From Pyrrhoderma lamaoense (taxonomy: Eukaryota > Basidiomycota > Agaricomycetes > Hymenochaetales > Hymenochaetaceae): DNA of 64,000 nucleotides. Positions 24,358-35,545 of this stretch are shown piece by piece; position 1 is the first letter of the stretch, and each line of letters starts with the position of its first letter. The stretch covers positions 161,459 through 225,458 of the forward strand of contig NBAZ01000024.1 of NCBI GenBank assembly GCA_002794735.1, given 5' to 3'. The notes under the pieces are model-generated. The model worked only from the letters and a program-made list of their open reading frames with translations, made no database searches and had not been told where the DNA came from. Made by a program: the position numbers and the translations under genes.

Positions 24358-27300
24358 CTAGGCAGGAGCAGTATTTGTTAGAAAACAAGTAGTCCATTGA
24401 TCACCTCGATAAATTGAGGTGTCCAAACTAGTTGAGAAGCGTGTATTCAGAGTGCGAGGACCATATACGAGCGATTGACGGAGATCTGGGGGAATCCACA
24501 TAAGTAAATTACCGTTGTTTCCAGTCAACCAACCATCGTCTTCCAAACACCATTTATTTTCTTCTGATTCAACATTTACAGTCCAGAAATGTATTTTCCC
24601 ATCCATCGATCCAGAGGCAAATTTGATATGTTTATTGTCAGACGAAGGGAAGGATGCGACAGAGTTGACAGGAGATGAAACACGGGATTGAAAGAAGAGA
24701 TCACCGGTCGACGCGTTCCATAAGCAGACAGATTGGGATGTGCCGGAGATTATCCACCTACCATCAGGAGAAAAGCACACTGAGATACCATCATCTGCAA
24801 GGCTTGTTAATGGAATACACGCATCTTGGCCAGTTTCCGTGTTCCAGATTCGTATTGTATTGTCGCCAGATCCAGAGACTACATATGATCCATCGGGGGA
24901 GTAAGCAACGGAGTGGATTGGAGCGGAATGACCTTCAAAAGTAAGAAGTAGTCTATCATTTGCAACATTCCAGATACGGACAGTTTTATCGGCTGATCCA
25001 GAGACGATCTTCTTTCCGTCAGGAGAGTAATTGACAGAGTTGACATAGTCTGTGTGCCCACATAATGGGAGTGCTACCAGCAAGCCACTTTTGACATTCC
25101 GCACTCGGATTGAATTGTCTTCAGAGCCTGAAGCAAGATGCTTACCATCAGGAGAAAAAGCGACTGAGCGAATAACACTAGGGTGACCTTTGCGTGTGAT
25201 AGATATATTGTCGGACATATTCCATATTCGTATTAATCCGTCATATGATCCCGAGGCGAAGTGCTTTTCATTGGATGAAAATGCGACTGACGTGACAAAA
25301 TTAGAATGTCCTTTTAGAGGACCTTTGATTAAATCTCCGCTTTCTGTATTCCATACACAGACCGTGCCACCTGCGGAGCCGGAGACAAGATACTTTCCTG
25401 TTTTTGGTGAAATCGCAGTCGCCCCGATTACATCTGTTTGTCCCTTGACCTCTGATTCTGAATCAGACATTCCTCTTTCAACGTCCCAGACTCGGATCGT
25501 CCCATCCCTCGACCCAGAGGCAAAGTGCTTACTGTCAGGTGCGAACGATACGGAATGTATCCATTCTGTATGACCTTTAAATCTTTTCGGAGTAGCATCG
25601 CTGTCTTCCGCATCCCACATTCTTAATATAATATCATCAGACCCCGATAAAATATGTTTTCCGTCACTAGAATATGCAATCGACCATACCCAACCCATTC
25701 CATCCCCAGAGAATGTATGTAATATATTGCCAGATGATACCTCCCATACACGAATTGTGCTATTCCTTGACCCTGATGCAATTCGCTCACTGTCTGGAGA
25801 AAATGAGAGAGAAAAGACTGTGCCCGAGTGGCCTTTGAATGGGTCGGAGACCATATTTGTGCTTTGTACATCCCAGACAATGATAGTACCATCTCCCGAT
25901 CCTGAAGCAAGATAGTATCTATTGGGTGAGAACACAACACATTCCACATCTCTTGAATGCTCTCTCAGCGGCCTTCCGACTGGTGCACCATTACTCTCAG
26001 CGTCCCATAGTCGGATTGTATCATCATAGGAACCTGATGCTATGAGCTTCCCGTCTCCAGAAAACGCGACAGAAGTGACCTTATCTGAATGACCGAGAAG
26101 TGGACCTAGAACACTCTCACCAGTGAGTGCATTCCATACCCCCACTGTCTTATCCCAAGACCCCGACACAATATATTTCCCATCTGCAGAGTACGCAACA
26201 CTCGTCACTCTGTCTGAATGCCCTTGAAGTGGACCTAGGAGTCGTCTGCCACTCACTATATCCCATACCTCAATCACACCCGCTTCTGATCCAGATGCGA
26301 TTTGTTCACCATTAGGCGAGTATGAAATAGAATTGACCCGACTACCAACATTCATCTGTCTGGTACATGCCATTCGGGGCTTGTTTCCAACATACTCGAC
26401 CCGTGTCAGTGATTGTGCTCGCTTGGCGTAGTGCTCAGCGACGATGGAGTCCTCCTTCATTAGAGGAAGGAAAGACATATACAAATGGGGGCTACTTTGG
26501 GAGATAGGCTCGATGAAGGTGATGAGTTGATCGTGAGCGTCTCGGAGAAATGCAGATAGTTGCGCGTGTTTGTCCTGCATGTATGTTAGTTTTTATCACA
26601 TTTAGAACTAAAATCACTCACTCTTATCCAGGTAATAGCATCCTCGAGCGATTGCAAAAGGAAAGCGTATAACGAGCCTGTCAGGCTGAGGACCTCGACC
26701 CAGAACAGCAATCGATTGAATGCGAAAGACTCGAGCTGTTTGCATAGTTCTTCTGAATAAGGGACCTCGCGCAGATGAGAAGCCCAATGGCGACAAGCAT
26801 ATAGTAACGACGCAGAGATTTTGCCTTTGACACGTTCCTCAAGTCGAAGCACGTCCTTATTCAGCTTATACGATGTTTCCAAATCACAGATGTTGAATCG
26901 AAGCTCTTCCATCACATTGAAGCATCGCAGCGAAATACGTGCCTTCTCCTTTTTCTCGTCAATGAACCATGCTTTTCCACGCGCTCCTTCCGAAATCAAG
27001 TAGTCGTATAGTGAAGTATGGTACAAACGGACAGGTTGGCTAGGCTCGAATGCGACTAATGAACGTAATGAGTTGAGAATGCTTCGTGTCTTCCCATAGT
27101 CAAGTCCTAATAAGTTGTTGATCTCCGTGTCTGATAGTTGCTCCTTGCCGAGCATAATCAACGAAAACACCGATAAGAAGTTGGTTATCATAGCAAGGTT
27201 CCAGTTTAGTGAACGGTTGAGAGTGTCCTCGTATAGCTTCTCAAGAGATAATGATCTAGTTTCAACTAGATGCTTAAGCTCGCCTCCCATGTCACCATGA

Positions 27301-29438
27301 TTGTTTTCGATGAGCCTCACGGCCGTTGAAGCCCATATGAAAAGGCCGCCTGCAGCATTGCCTAGAATTTTCATATTCTCTTCCCATGACCACTCGGATT
27401 CTTCCCTAATCCTCCCCTCGTCCCTCAACTTCCCCAGCTCAAATTCAATATATCTTAGAACGTCATCCTTCGCCCCTTGTGATTCTTGATTTAGCCATCT
27501 GTTGCGTAAGCACAATTTATCCAGGGCTTCAGGCGTAGCAATGTCTTCTTCTGGCCTGGTAGTAATGAGGAAACGGTAGTTGGTGGGTAATGTCTGTAGC
27601 TTCTCCTTGATCAGTCTCATATAAGGCCTTCGGGATTCTCTATCCCCGCATTCGTCCAGCGCATCAAGAACAACAAGGACGTTCTTTCGTTCACCATCCT
27701 TCACTACGGTATGGAGTGGTTCATATAGCAGGATTTCGAAGGCTCTTTCCGGCGTAACGGAATCAAGATCGTTGTCATCAAGCTGTGTTCTGATAGCTTC
27801 AGCGAATGACTTGTTCCGTTTTGCTAATCCATATGCGATGGTACGAAAAATGAAAGAGGGATCACTCTTCCCCCTCAAAAAGTACTGATGCGAACCAAGC
27901 TGCCTCTTTCTTTGATACGTTTCTGCGACTGTTGTTGCAATCGTGCTTTTTCCTGCACCGGCGTGACCGAGAATGAAGAATACATTTGGTGCACTTGTAT
28001 CTTGCGCCCATTCCTCTATCTCTTTTAACAGTTCTGTCCGTGTTCCTTCCAAACATCTTCGACGCTCACGCCCGCCCTCATGCTTTGGCTGAAGTTTCCT
28101 TTCTAACTCTGTAACAAGTAAATCTAAGCGGATGGTGATGATGTCCTAGATCTAAGCTAACCTTCTCTGAGTGCCCTTATCTCCACCTCAATAGTACCCT
28201 GCCTCTCAAATGCCGATATCAGGTCTGCCTTCAAGTTTGCTAGTCTAGTTTCAAGATCCTCTATTGCAGCTTTTTTATTCTGAAGGATCGCTCGGACTGA
28301 TAGCAACATCCAATCAACGCATGAGGTAGCAAGTACTAACAATCAACTTACCTATAAACCCATTTCGTGCATATTCTTGGAGAAGGTTGCTGCACTGTGA
28401 GATAAACTCGAGGAGATTGGTGATGATTAATCGTAAAGAATCAGATGGGTTGTTGAAAATGGAAGTGTCTTTAATGACTGAGAATAAGCTCATAAGATTC
28501 TTTATGAGTTCCCTAGTCCGTTTATCGGTATTGATTTGGGTAGCAATAATCTATGAAGATTAAGTATATCGTTTTCAATAGCGTTTTCGTTTGAGACTCA
28601 CGTTCAAGAATGCAGTTGTTATGCACCACGTTAACTTTAAATAGGGGCTTGCCTAAAATCCGTCCGATAAGTTTGAAGCAAGAATGGTATTTAGTCTGGA
28701 AATGCTCACGTCTGCAATACTGTTTCCGAATTCGACGAAAGCAGTGATAGTATACCCCACTTCTACCAATGATTGACATGCCTTGCTCTCTGCTACGCGC
28801 TTAGCCGTATTGAATATCGTATTGACGTCCTCTGCAAAGTTGCCATGGCTAGATGGATGGATGTCCAGGAGGGTGTGAGCAAGATTTATGAGAGCCAACT
28901 CTGCGTTCTTCATCTTGTCCGATGTTCGAAGACATAGAAATATTGCACATGATCCTGACTTTGATTGTATGGGGATACGGACATCTACTTTGCCTCAGCT
29001 AATGTCTGCGCGAGGAAAACGTAATATTGCTATTACCTTCACCGTTCTCCCAAAGTATTTCTTCCAGTGAGCATTCTTGACTTCCAATACTAGTATCCAT
29101 CAAACCCTTCTTCATCAGCTTGACTGTAAACCTATTCTCGGTGTCCGAGCATGTACATGCACTTGTTCACAGTAAGTCTTCTTTAGCTTCAAAAATTGAG
29201 ATGAATAGATGATTGGGTAGCGTACATGGGAAAAGTCTCATTCCACTCAGGCGGTAATCTACTGACAGAGCTGGTTTTACAGCTCTCATCTCCGTATGAG
29301 ACCTTAACGTATAGCTCTGGTACTTTTGATTTCCCAGGGATAGTTATGTCTGATCGCGATACTAAAGGAGATAGTCAGTCAACTAAGGACTAACTGAAGT
29401 ACACGGAACGAACTTCGAAGGGTGTAAAATTTCGACAT
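24358..29438 (-). CDS. NLR copy 4: C2-like / helical / NACHT / 14x WD40 (intact)
   Basis: Nine exons (complement): 29414-29438, 29226-29361, 29037-29161, 28710-28984, 28602-28652, 28352-28550, 28162-28296, 26622-28108, 24358-26574. They total 4,650 nt and encode 1,549 aa with no stop. C2-like residues about 1-95, helical region about 96-270, coiled coil about 271-315. Walker A, GHAGAGKST, lies near 364-372 and Walker B, VLVVLDALDE, near 459-468. WD40 repeats 1-14 follow. In every copy repeat 6 has GDGMG and repeat 8 has GQ in place of the usual GH. The tail is CLEDDGWLTGNNG then WIPPDLRQS. Exon 3 is two codons longer than in copy 1. An intracellular recognition receptor is inferred from the HET-E/NWD architecture. 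Confidence 0.87.
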
Positions 29439-29547
29439 GACTCGCATTCAATCTTACTCTGAGTGAGAGGACACAGCTGTGAGGTGTGAAGGGGCAGAGG
29501 ATTAAGCACAGAGTGAGTGGGGAAGTCCATTGTTATCATGGCTCCAA

Positions 29548-29592
29548 GCCTCAAGGCCGATTGACAGGATGATGGGGGCCACTAGTAGACTC
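29548..29592 (-). promoter_or_regulatory. Conserved upstream element, copy 4
   Basis: GCCTCAAGGC core at 29548, 110 bp before the ATG at 29438. The second half (gatgatggggg) is more diverged than elsewhere. Confidence 0.45.
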
Positions 29593-30317
29593 TGGATATA
29601 GAAGCAGTATGCTCCGATCGTGGGCGTAGTGATGGTGCAAAAGGTTGTAATCACCCAAGTACGGGAACGCGGCTGCCCAACAATTTATTAATTTTGAGAG
29701 GTTTTGCTTTCATACCAGAAGCTATACATGATACTGAGATACGAACTTTTCGTATTCCTGACAAGCTTGTCAAGTTCAAACTTATGAAGTCGCATCTATC
29801 TGAGCATGCGTGAGAAGTCACAGAGGTAGCAACAAACTTTTGAAGTAATTCGGTTCTCAATCGGGAAATCTAACTGGTGAGAACCCGCGTCTATTAACAG
29901 AGCTTGTTCTACAGCTCCTGCTCCTATCGTCGACCGGAACTTCCATGTATAGATACGGTTCTTTTGATTTACCGGCTCAAGTAGCTAAGTCCAATAGTAT
30001 CATTAAAAGAAAGGAGACCAATCAATGAGCTTAACGCGAGATGCGATGGATATAAAACACTGAAATAGTTAATACTCTGGCTCGATTTAGAGGGAAGGGT
30101 AGAGGGACAAGCTTTGAAAAGGAGGAAGGTTTAAACCTACATTGATCAGTTTGCCTCAAGGCATACTTGATGGACATCACCGGATGATGGTAAAAATCGA
30201 AAAATCTGGAAGCGGAGTGATTTGGATCAATCAGAATCAAATACGCCGAGACTAGGCCAGTCGAAAGATGCTCGGGACGCACGCGTGTAAAGCGATGTAG
30301 CCACCTGAAAGCCACGC

Positions 30318-30478
30318 TGTTTCTTATTCTCTACCATTTATCTCGCGTTTTGATAAAAGCCTCCAGACTTGAGGCCGTAGAGAATGGAATTCACTTCTGT
30401 TATATTCACCCCCCTCCCCGGGTAGTCCTCTGATAGTCTCCTGTACTCTGAATCTATCGCTCTGCTTCTTATTAGGCT
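30318..30478 (+). repeat. LTR fragment
   Basis: The blocks 'tttatctcgcgttttg', 'cctccagacttgaggccgt' and 'ctcctgtactct' match the middle of the 742-758 bp LTR family in the orientation of the solo LTR at 21662. Both ends are missing. Confidence 0.75.
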
Positions 30479-31541
30479 CTATCAATTAGAGGCTTTTCAC
30501 CTCTGAGACCTGCTGCAGTTATAAGTACGACCAAGTGTGAAAAATAATAATTCCCTCGTATCATCAGGGACCGGTGAGAGCGCACTGAGTCTAATAGACT
30601 TGCTGAGCTCTACTAGTCATTGAGCTCTAGCTTCAGGTAGCTCAGTTTTTGGGTGGTAGACAATCAGGGGAGAGAATAAAACTCTTCCAGGGAGGTTCCC
30701 GATGATGTCTCCGGGTTCAGTTACGTTGCCATTCATAATCTATATCCACGTTCTGGTTCCGGAATATTAAGTCTGCCTTGCTTTCTTGTTGCGATATATC
30801 TCCCTATTCTTACCCTGATTCTGCTCTCATGTATCCGATTTTTCTCTTTTTTGTATACCATCTCTTCAATGGTTATGAGTGTATCAGGGGAGCTTGAATT
30901 TAGTCAAACAGTTTGGTCAACATGAATCTATAAGAAACTCGTTACTCAAATCAAAATGAGCAGACGCTGTAATTACATTGTGTATAGCAAGTAGTACCAT
31001 ACTCTGATGAGGTGATATTCTGAAGTGCAAAAAAGCATTTTAAAGGTATAATACTAATATTTAGAGGACAATAATTCAAAACAGAAAGAATGATACATAA
31101 AATAGGATTTTAGAAGCAACTACGCGTATAACTGAATAGCGAGTCTATATGTATCTTCTTATCAAAACTCCAAACTCCAGAAGCAACCTGAACTGGGAAT
31201 ACCTGAGAACTCGTATGTACTTTTGTAGATAAACTAAATAGAGAAAAGAGCTTTAAAGACGTAAAGAAGATACAGTTGATTTACTTGGCGTCAGTGAATG
31301 TTTGGATATGAGTCACAATCTATGTCTATAATAGTAAGCAACAAGATAAGTGTAGATAGTCAAAGTACTTAATAAAATTGCGATGGGGCGGATAAAGACA
31401 TCCAAGCACGGCAATTATTACAAGTAATGAATTGAAACACTAAGAAAGAGCAGTATGAGAGGGGAAACAAGCAGTCCACTGATCACCTCGATAGACTGAA
31501 GTATCCAAACTGGTTGAGAAGCGTGTATTCAGAGTGCGTGG

Positions 31542-32299
31542 TGAAAACTAAACTTTTGGTCAGATTTTGACCTTGGTGTTGTATTTAGTGGCGAGGACGT
31601 GGGGTTTAGAGTCTGCCTACACCAGACACGATGCTCAGGCTAAGATTTGGGGGCTAAATAGCGAGATACTCGACCTCGGCCGTCCGGCCGAGATCTCGGT
31701 CGGACCGTAGAGACTGATAGAGACCTCGAGGCGAGCTGAGACTTCACAGACTAGTAAAAGCAGTAGAAACGTATAGAACAGAGCCCCGACCGAGGCTGTA
31801 GTTTGAGGTAAAAGTGTATGTATTTCAGTCCGCCCGGACGACTTGCAGTACGGTCAGAGCGTTACAAGCGCGCCCGGGCAGCCTAATAAAGCCGCAGAGA
31901 AGTAGATAAAGAGTACAGGAGACTATTAGAGAGCTACTCGGGGGGGGGGTGTAGAAAGATAGCGACCGAGAGGAGTAGCTAGGAATTAACTGGGGATTGA
32001 TTGATTAACTACGGCCTCAAGTCTGGAGGCTTATATATCAAAACGCGAGATAAAGGTTAGATAATAAGAAAAGCATGGCGTCCAGGTGGCTATATGCCAC
32101 TGGACGAAGGGTTTAAGCTATCAGAAACGAGGGGGTCGTATAAACGAACCCTACCCTCGAGTAAGAGTAGAAAGTGAAGCTAGATAGTAAGAGAAGTGAA
32201 CGAGGCGCGCGGCCGAGTAGTAGCAATGGACTTCTCGGGCGAGTTAGAAAGTGCATTATAAATGCACTACGACCGGCCAAACACTTAGCTGGTCCTACA
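31542..32299 (-). repeat. 3' LTR of the gag-only element
   Basis: 758 bp, TG...CA termini (TGAAAAC ... CCTACA as read on +). Contains a 10-G run near 31,940 and the box 'gcattataaatgc'. In element orientation this is the downstream LTR. Confidence 0.9.
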
Positions 32300-32592
32300 T
32301 CCCCCGGGAACTTTAGCACAAGTGTCCCCACTTGTCCTATAATCAGGGGGTGTCATAGGAAAGTGGGAATGCGAAGGGGATATTAAGAAATAAGAGAATA
32401 AGGCATATAAGATGGGGGGGCATATGGCATAGAGCATAAGAAGAGATGGGCCGAAAGGAGCCAAAAGTCCTTAAAAGCGGCCAGGATAAGGGTGCATAAG
32501 TCAAGATAGAAGTAAGAACTAATGAAATATGAAGTTAAATAAGTAAAAAGGGGTATTTTTGCGAAGGGGGAAAAGGGGGAAAGTCCAATAGG

Positions 32593-34326
32593 TCAGTCTG
32601 GGGGCCTAGTATGATTTGGCAGCCACTGTAGAGGACCTAGTGGCGGAGTTCGGTGATTTGGAGCACCCAGGCGGCTAGAGTAGTGGGCCAGGGGTCCAAT
32701 GAAGTTAACAGACTGCTCAGGAGGCAGCCTGGGGTCGACCAGAGGTGTAAAGAGATGGAGAGATGAGGGGGTAGGTTTGGGAGAGGTACCAGGAGAAGGA
32801 GGCCAATTCTGTGAGATTGGCTGATCCGGGGGCCTTTGTACTTCGTCCAAGAGTAGTTCAGACTTGTCCAAGGGTGTCCCAGCTTCGACCGAGCCGTCCA
32901 AGGCCTTTGAAAGAGGTGTAGAGGTGGAGGGAGGACATGATGCCATCTGATGGGCATGTGGCATGTCAAGGGTGCTTATGAGCGCCTCAGAGTTCTCTTC
33001 TAGCATCTGTTGGCTAGAGGTGCTCGTGTAGGGGCTTGTGGAAGCACTAGTGCCGGCTGGAAGGGCACAGAAGGTGGTTGGGGGGCTAGGTGAGCCAGGA
33101 GAGGGGTATGAGGCCTTGGAGGTGGTGAGAGACATGAGGTCTTCTTGGACGCATTTTCTGAGGGTTTTCTTGAGAGAAAAGTTGCCTGGGCCCTGAGACA
33201 AGTCAGTAGAATGACTGTCTGCATAGTAGCAGGGGTACCGAGCCCGGCCGAAGCGATCTAAGGCAGGGGGAAGAGCTGAGGAAAGAGAGGTATGAGCTGG
33301 GGTGGCCCATGAGACCTTCTTTGAGATAGCTTCCCCAGAACTACCTGGAGGTGGCTGAGACTGCAGCAGATGGGCGAATAAGGTCTGAAGAGGAGGGGGA
33401 ATAGGTTTGGGGGGTTCCAGGTGGGCTTCCTGGCGAGCTGCTCTGTTGGCAAGCAGTACTTGCAGCCTTTTCCTGGCCTGATAGAGAGCCTCCTCTTCTA
33501 CTCGCAATTCCTCGTCCAAATCTTCGTCTGAATCGCTCAAACCACTTTCAGATGAATCTGTGGAATCAGGGGAGGCTACTGGAAAAGGTTTGGAGTCCGT
33601 CCGATGCATGGTCATCGCGCTATGAGTTGTAGAAGTGGGAGGAGTAGGCTGAGGAGAGGCATGAGGAGTAAGAGGAGAGACTGAAGGTAAAGGACGCTTC
33701 GGCCGGCTCGGATGGCCCTGATTCTTGAGCGTTTGGGTAGACTGCATGTCCAGGACATAGCCTGCCGCTTTCTGGACCTCAGACATGCCGTATGGGGCTT
33801 CTGGGTCATGATAAGGGTCCTGGAGGTGCAGCTGGTACTCGACCTCTTTCCTAAGAGACTGGGGCAAGCCCTGCATGTAGAGCGAGCCAGTCTGCATAGG
33901 GGAGATTAGATTCTGAGCCAGAAGAGAGGTACTTAGCTGTAGGAAGTCCCTATTGTACCCAGCAAGCTTCATGGGGGACCTGAAGTCAGAAGAAGCTGAG
34001 GCCTTGAGGAGGGCTTCCAGCGCGCCAAAGGTGTGTCTGGAGCTCTTATCTAGCTCAGGGTAAAGGCCCAGGATGGCCATGCGAAGCTCCTGTGGTGTAG
34101 AAGAGGGGTCCTGCCACTGGGGGAGGCATTCCCATAGCTCCTTGACATCATAATCCACATACCTTCCAAGCAGCTTTTTGAGTTGGCTAAGGTCTTTGGG
34201 GTATGCCAGAGCTGCCAGACTGTAAACCTCATCCAAAAAGCGAAGTAGAGAGGTAGGTTTTGACCCATCAAACCTTGGAGCAGTTGGGTCAAAAGCAGAA
34301 GGGATTGAGACGAAGGGGGAAGCCAT
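32593..34326 (-). CDS. Retrotransposon gag-like protein
   Basis: Uninterrupted 577-aa ORF between the LTRs, starting MASPFVSIPSAFDPTAPRF. The N-terminal 200 residues are helical and capsid-like (PRFDGSKPTSLLRFLDEV, then KLLGRYVDYDVKELWECL), in the style of fungal Ty3-type gag. The rest is rich in Pro, Ser and Thr with an acidic stretch (SGLSDSDEDLDEEL). I see no CCHC zinc knuckle and no protease motif. The protein would package element RNA into particles; partner enzymes are absent. The start is the first ATG after the primer site, about 440 nt downstream. Confidence 0.75.
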   Translation of the reverse strand: MASPFVSIPSAFDPTAPRFDGSKPTSLLRFLDEVYSLAALAYPKDLSQLKKLLGRYVDYDVKELWECLPQWQDPSSTPQELRMAILGLYPELDKSSRHTFGALEALLKASASSDFRSPMKLAGYNRDFLQLSTSLLAQNLISPMQTGSLYMQGLPQSLRKEVEYQLHLQDPYHDPEAPYGMSEVQKAAGYVLDMQSTQTLKNQGHPSRPKRPLPSVSPLTPHASPQPTPPTSTTHSAMTMHRTDSKPFPVASPDSTDSSESGLSDSDEDLDEELRVEEEALYQARKRLQVLLANRAARQEAHLEPPKPIPPPLQTLFAHLLQSQPPPGSSGEAISKKVSWATPAHTSLSSALPPALDRFGRARYPCYYADSHSTDLSQGPGNFSLKKTLRKCVQEDLMSLTTSKASYPSPGSPSPPTTFCALPAGTSASTSPYTSTSSQQMLEENSEALISTLDMPHAHQMASCPPSTSTPLSKALDGSVEAGTPLDKSELLLDEVQRPPDQPISQNWPPSPGTSPKPTPSSLHLFTPLVDPRLPPEQSVNFIGPLAHYSSRLGAPNHRTPPLGPLQWLPNHTRPPD

Positions 34327-34765
34327 TGTAGGTGGGCCAAAGGTTTAGGACGAGCAGGAGGCGTTAGGAGATGTTGTGGAAGGTATAGGAGGGGTCAAAA
34401 GCGAAAGAACTCTTGTAGAAAGAGTCTGGAGGGAGTAGGGGCTGCCTGAAGGCTTACCACCCGAGTTCTGAGGCAAGAGGACGTCCTGCAGTGCTCAGAA
34501 GGCTCTAGGAGGTGCCAGTAACCTCCAGGAGGCGACCCGAAGGTTCTGGCCGAGGTACTGAAGAGATTTTAGGAGTTCTGAGGTGGTGGTTAATTGTTGG
34601 GGGTCTGCAGGGGGAGTCTGTTGCTTGCCTGGCTTCGGCCCAAGGCTTATCCTAGCCTTAGGTGCTTCGGATCTCGGCCCAGGGGCAGTAGAGTCGGCCC
34701 TGAGTGACCCTGAAGGCTTTGGAGCAGGTAGCTTAGCCTAAAAACGCGTGTTGAGACCGAAAGAA

Positions 34766-34785
34766 CCCCCTCGCGGTGGGCTCCA
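34766..34785 (-). other. Putative tRNA primer-binding site
   Basis: Two bases after the LTR end, the sense strand reads TGGAGCCCACCGCGAGG. This complements a tRNA 3' end of the form ...GGGCUCCA. Position and the leading TGG fit a minus-strand primer site. The tRNA identity was not determined. Confidence 0.65.
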
Positions 34786-34787
34786 GA

Positions 34788-35545
34788 TGAAAACTAAACT
34801 TTTGGTCAGATTTTGACCTTGGTGTTGTATTTAGTGGCGAGGACGTGGGGTTTAGAGTCTGCCTACACCAGACACGATGCTCAGGCTAAGATTTGGGGGC
34901 TAAATAGCGAGATACTCGACCTCGGCCGTCCGGCCGAGATCTCGGTCGGACCGTAGAGACTGATAGAGACCTCGAGGCGAGCTGAGACTTCACAGACTAG
35001 TAAAAGCAGTAGAAACGTATAGAACAGAGCCCCGACCGAGGCTGTAGTTTGAGGTAAAAGTGTATGTATTTCAGTCCGCCCGGACGACTTGCAGTACGGT
35101 CAGAGCGTTACAAGCGCGCCCGGGCAGCCTAATAAAGCCGCAGAGAAGTAGATAAAGAGTACAGGAGACTATTAGAGAGCTACTCGGGGGGGGGGTGTAG
35201 AAAGATAGCGACCGAGAGGAGTAGCTAGGAATTAACTGGGGATTGATTGATTAACTACGGCCTCAAGTCTGGAGGCTTATATATCAAAACGCGAGATAAA
35301 GGTTAGATAATAAGAAAAGCATGGCGTCCAGGCGGCTATATGCCACTGGACGAAGGGTTTAAGCTATCAGAAACGAGGGGGTCGTATAAACGAACCCTAC
35401 CCTCGAGTAAGAGTAGAAAGTGAAGCTAGATAGTAAGAGAAGTGAACGAGGCGCGCGGCCGAGTAGTAGCAATGGACTTCTCGGGCGAGTTAGAAAGTGC
35501 ATTATAAATGCACTACGACCGGCCAAACACTTAGCTGGTCCTACA
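34788..35545 (-). repeat. 5' LTR of the gag-only element
   Basis: 758 bp, nearly identical to the partner at 31542. In the sense (minus) direction a TATATAAG-like box lies opposite 35277-35284. It abuts the GTGG target duplication inside the WD40 exon of copy 5. Confidence 0.9.

Larger units (their letters stand above)
29439..31439. other. Intergenic between copies 4 and 5
   Basis: Holds the upstream element of copy 4 (core 29548-29557) and a weak C2 fossil at about 29,880-30,030, where 'agagcttgttctacagctc' matches the C2 exon. It also holds a further upstream-element copy at 30152-30161, an LTR scrap at 30318-30478, and the 3' flank of copy 5 from about 30,480. No intact gene. Confidence 0.5.
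31542..35545 (-). mobile_element. Gag-only LTR retrotransposon (non-autonomous, young)
   Basis: A 4,004-bp element with 758-bp LTRs at 31542-32299 and 34788-35545, flanked by the 4-bp duplication GTGG (31538-31541, 35546-35549). The LTRs have the same length, and I see one difference (gt/gc in 'ccaggtggc' versus 'ccaggcggc'). The sense strand is minus, since a tRNA-complementary primer site follows the right-hand LTR and one long ORF (gag) reads the same way. No protease, reverse transcriptase, RNase H or integrase is present in the 2.5 kb interior. It therefore matches the gag-carrying non-autonomous type (TR-GAG-like) and would need enzymes from elsewhere. Confidence 0.88.

Noticed and set aside
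27862..28056. Minus-strand frames reading MFGRNTDRTVKRD and similar (also 20525, 38861, 59907)
   Set aside because: Frame-shifted reading of the P-loop region of the NACHT exon, not a gene.
32174..32386. Small frames in the LTRs (MKLDSKRSERGARPSS and the opposite FTFYSYSRVGFVYTT)
   Set aside because: They occur in every LTR copy and end with the LTR; no sign of a protein.
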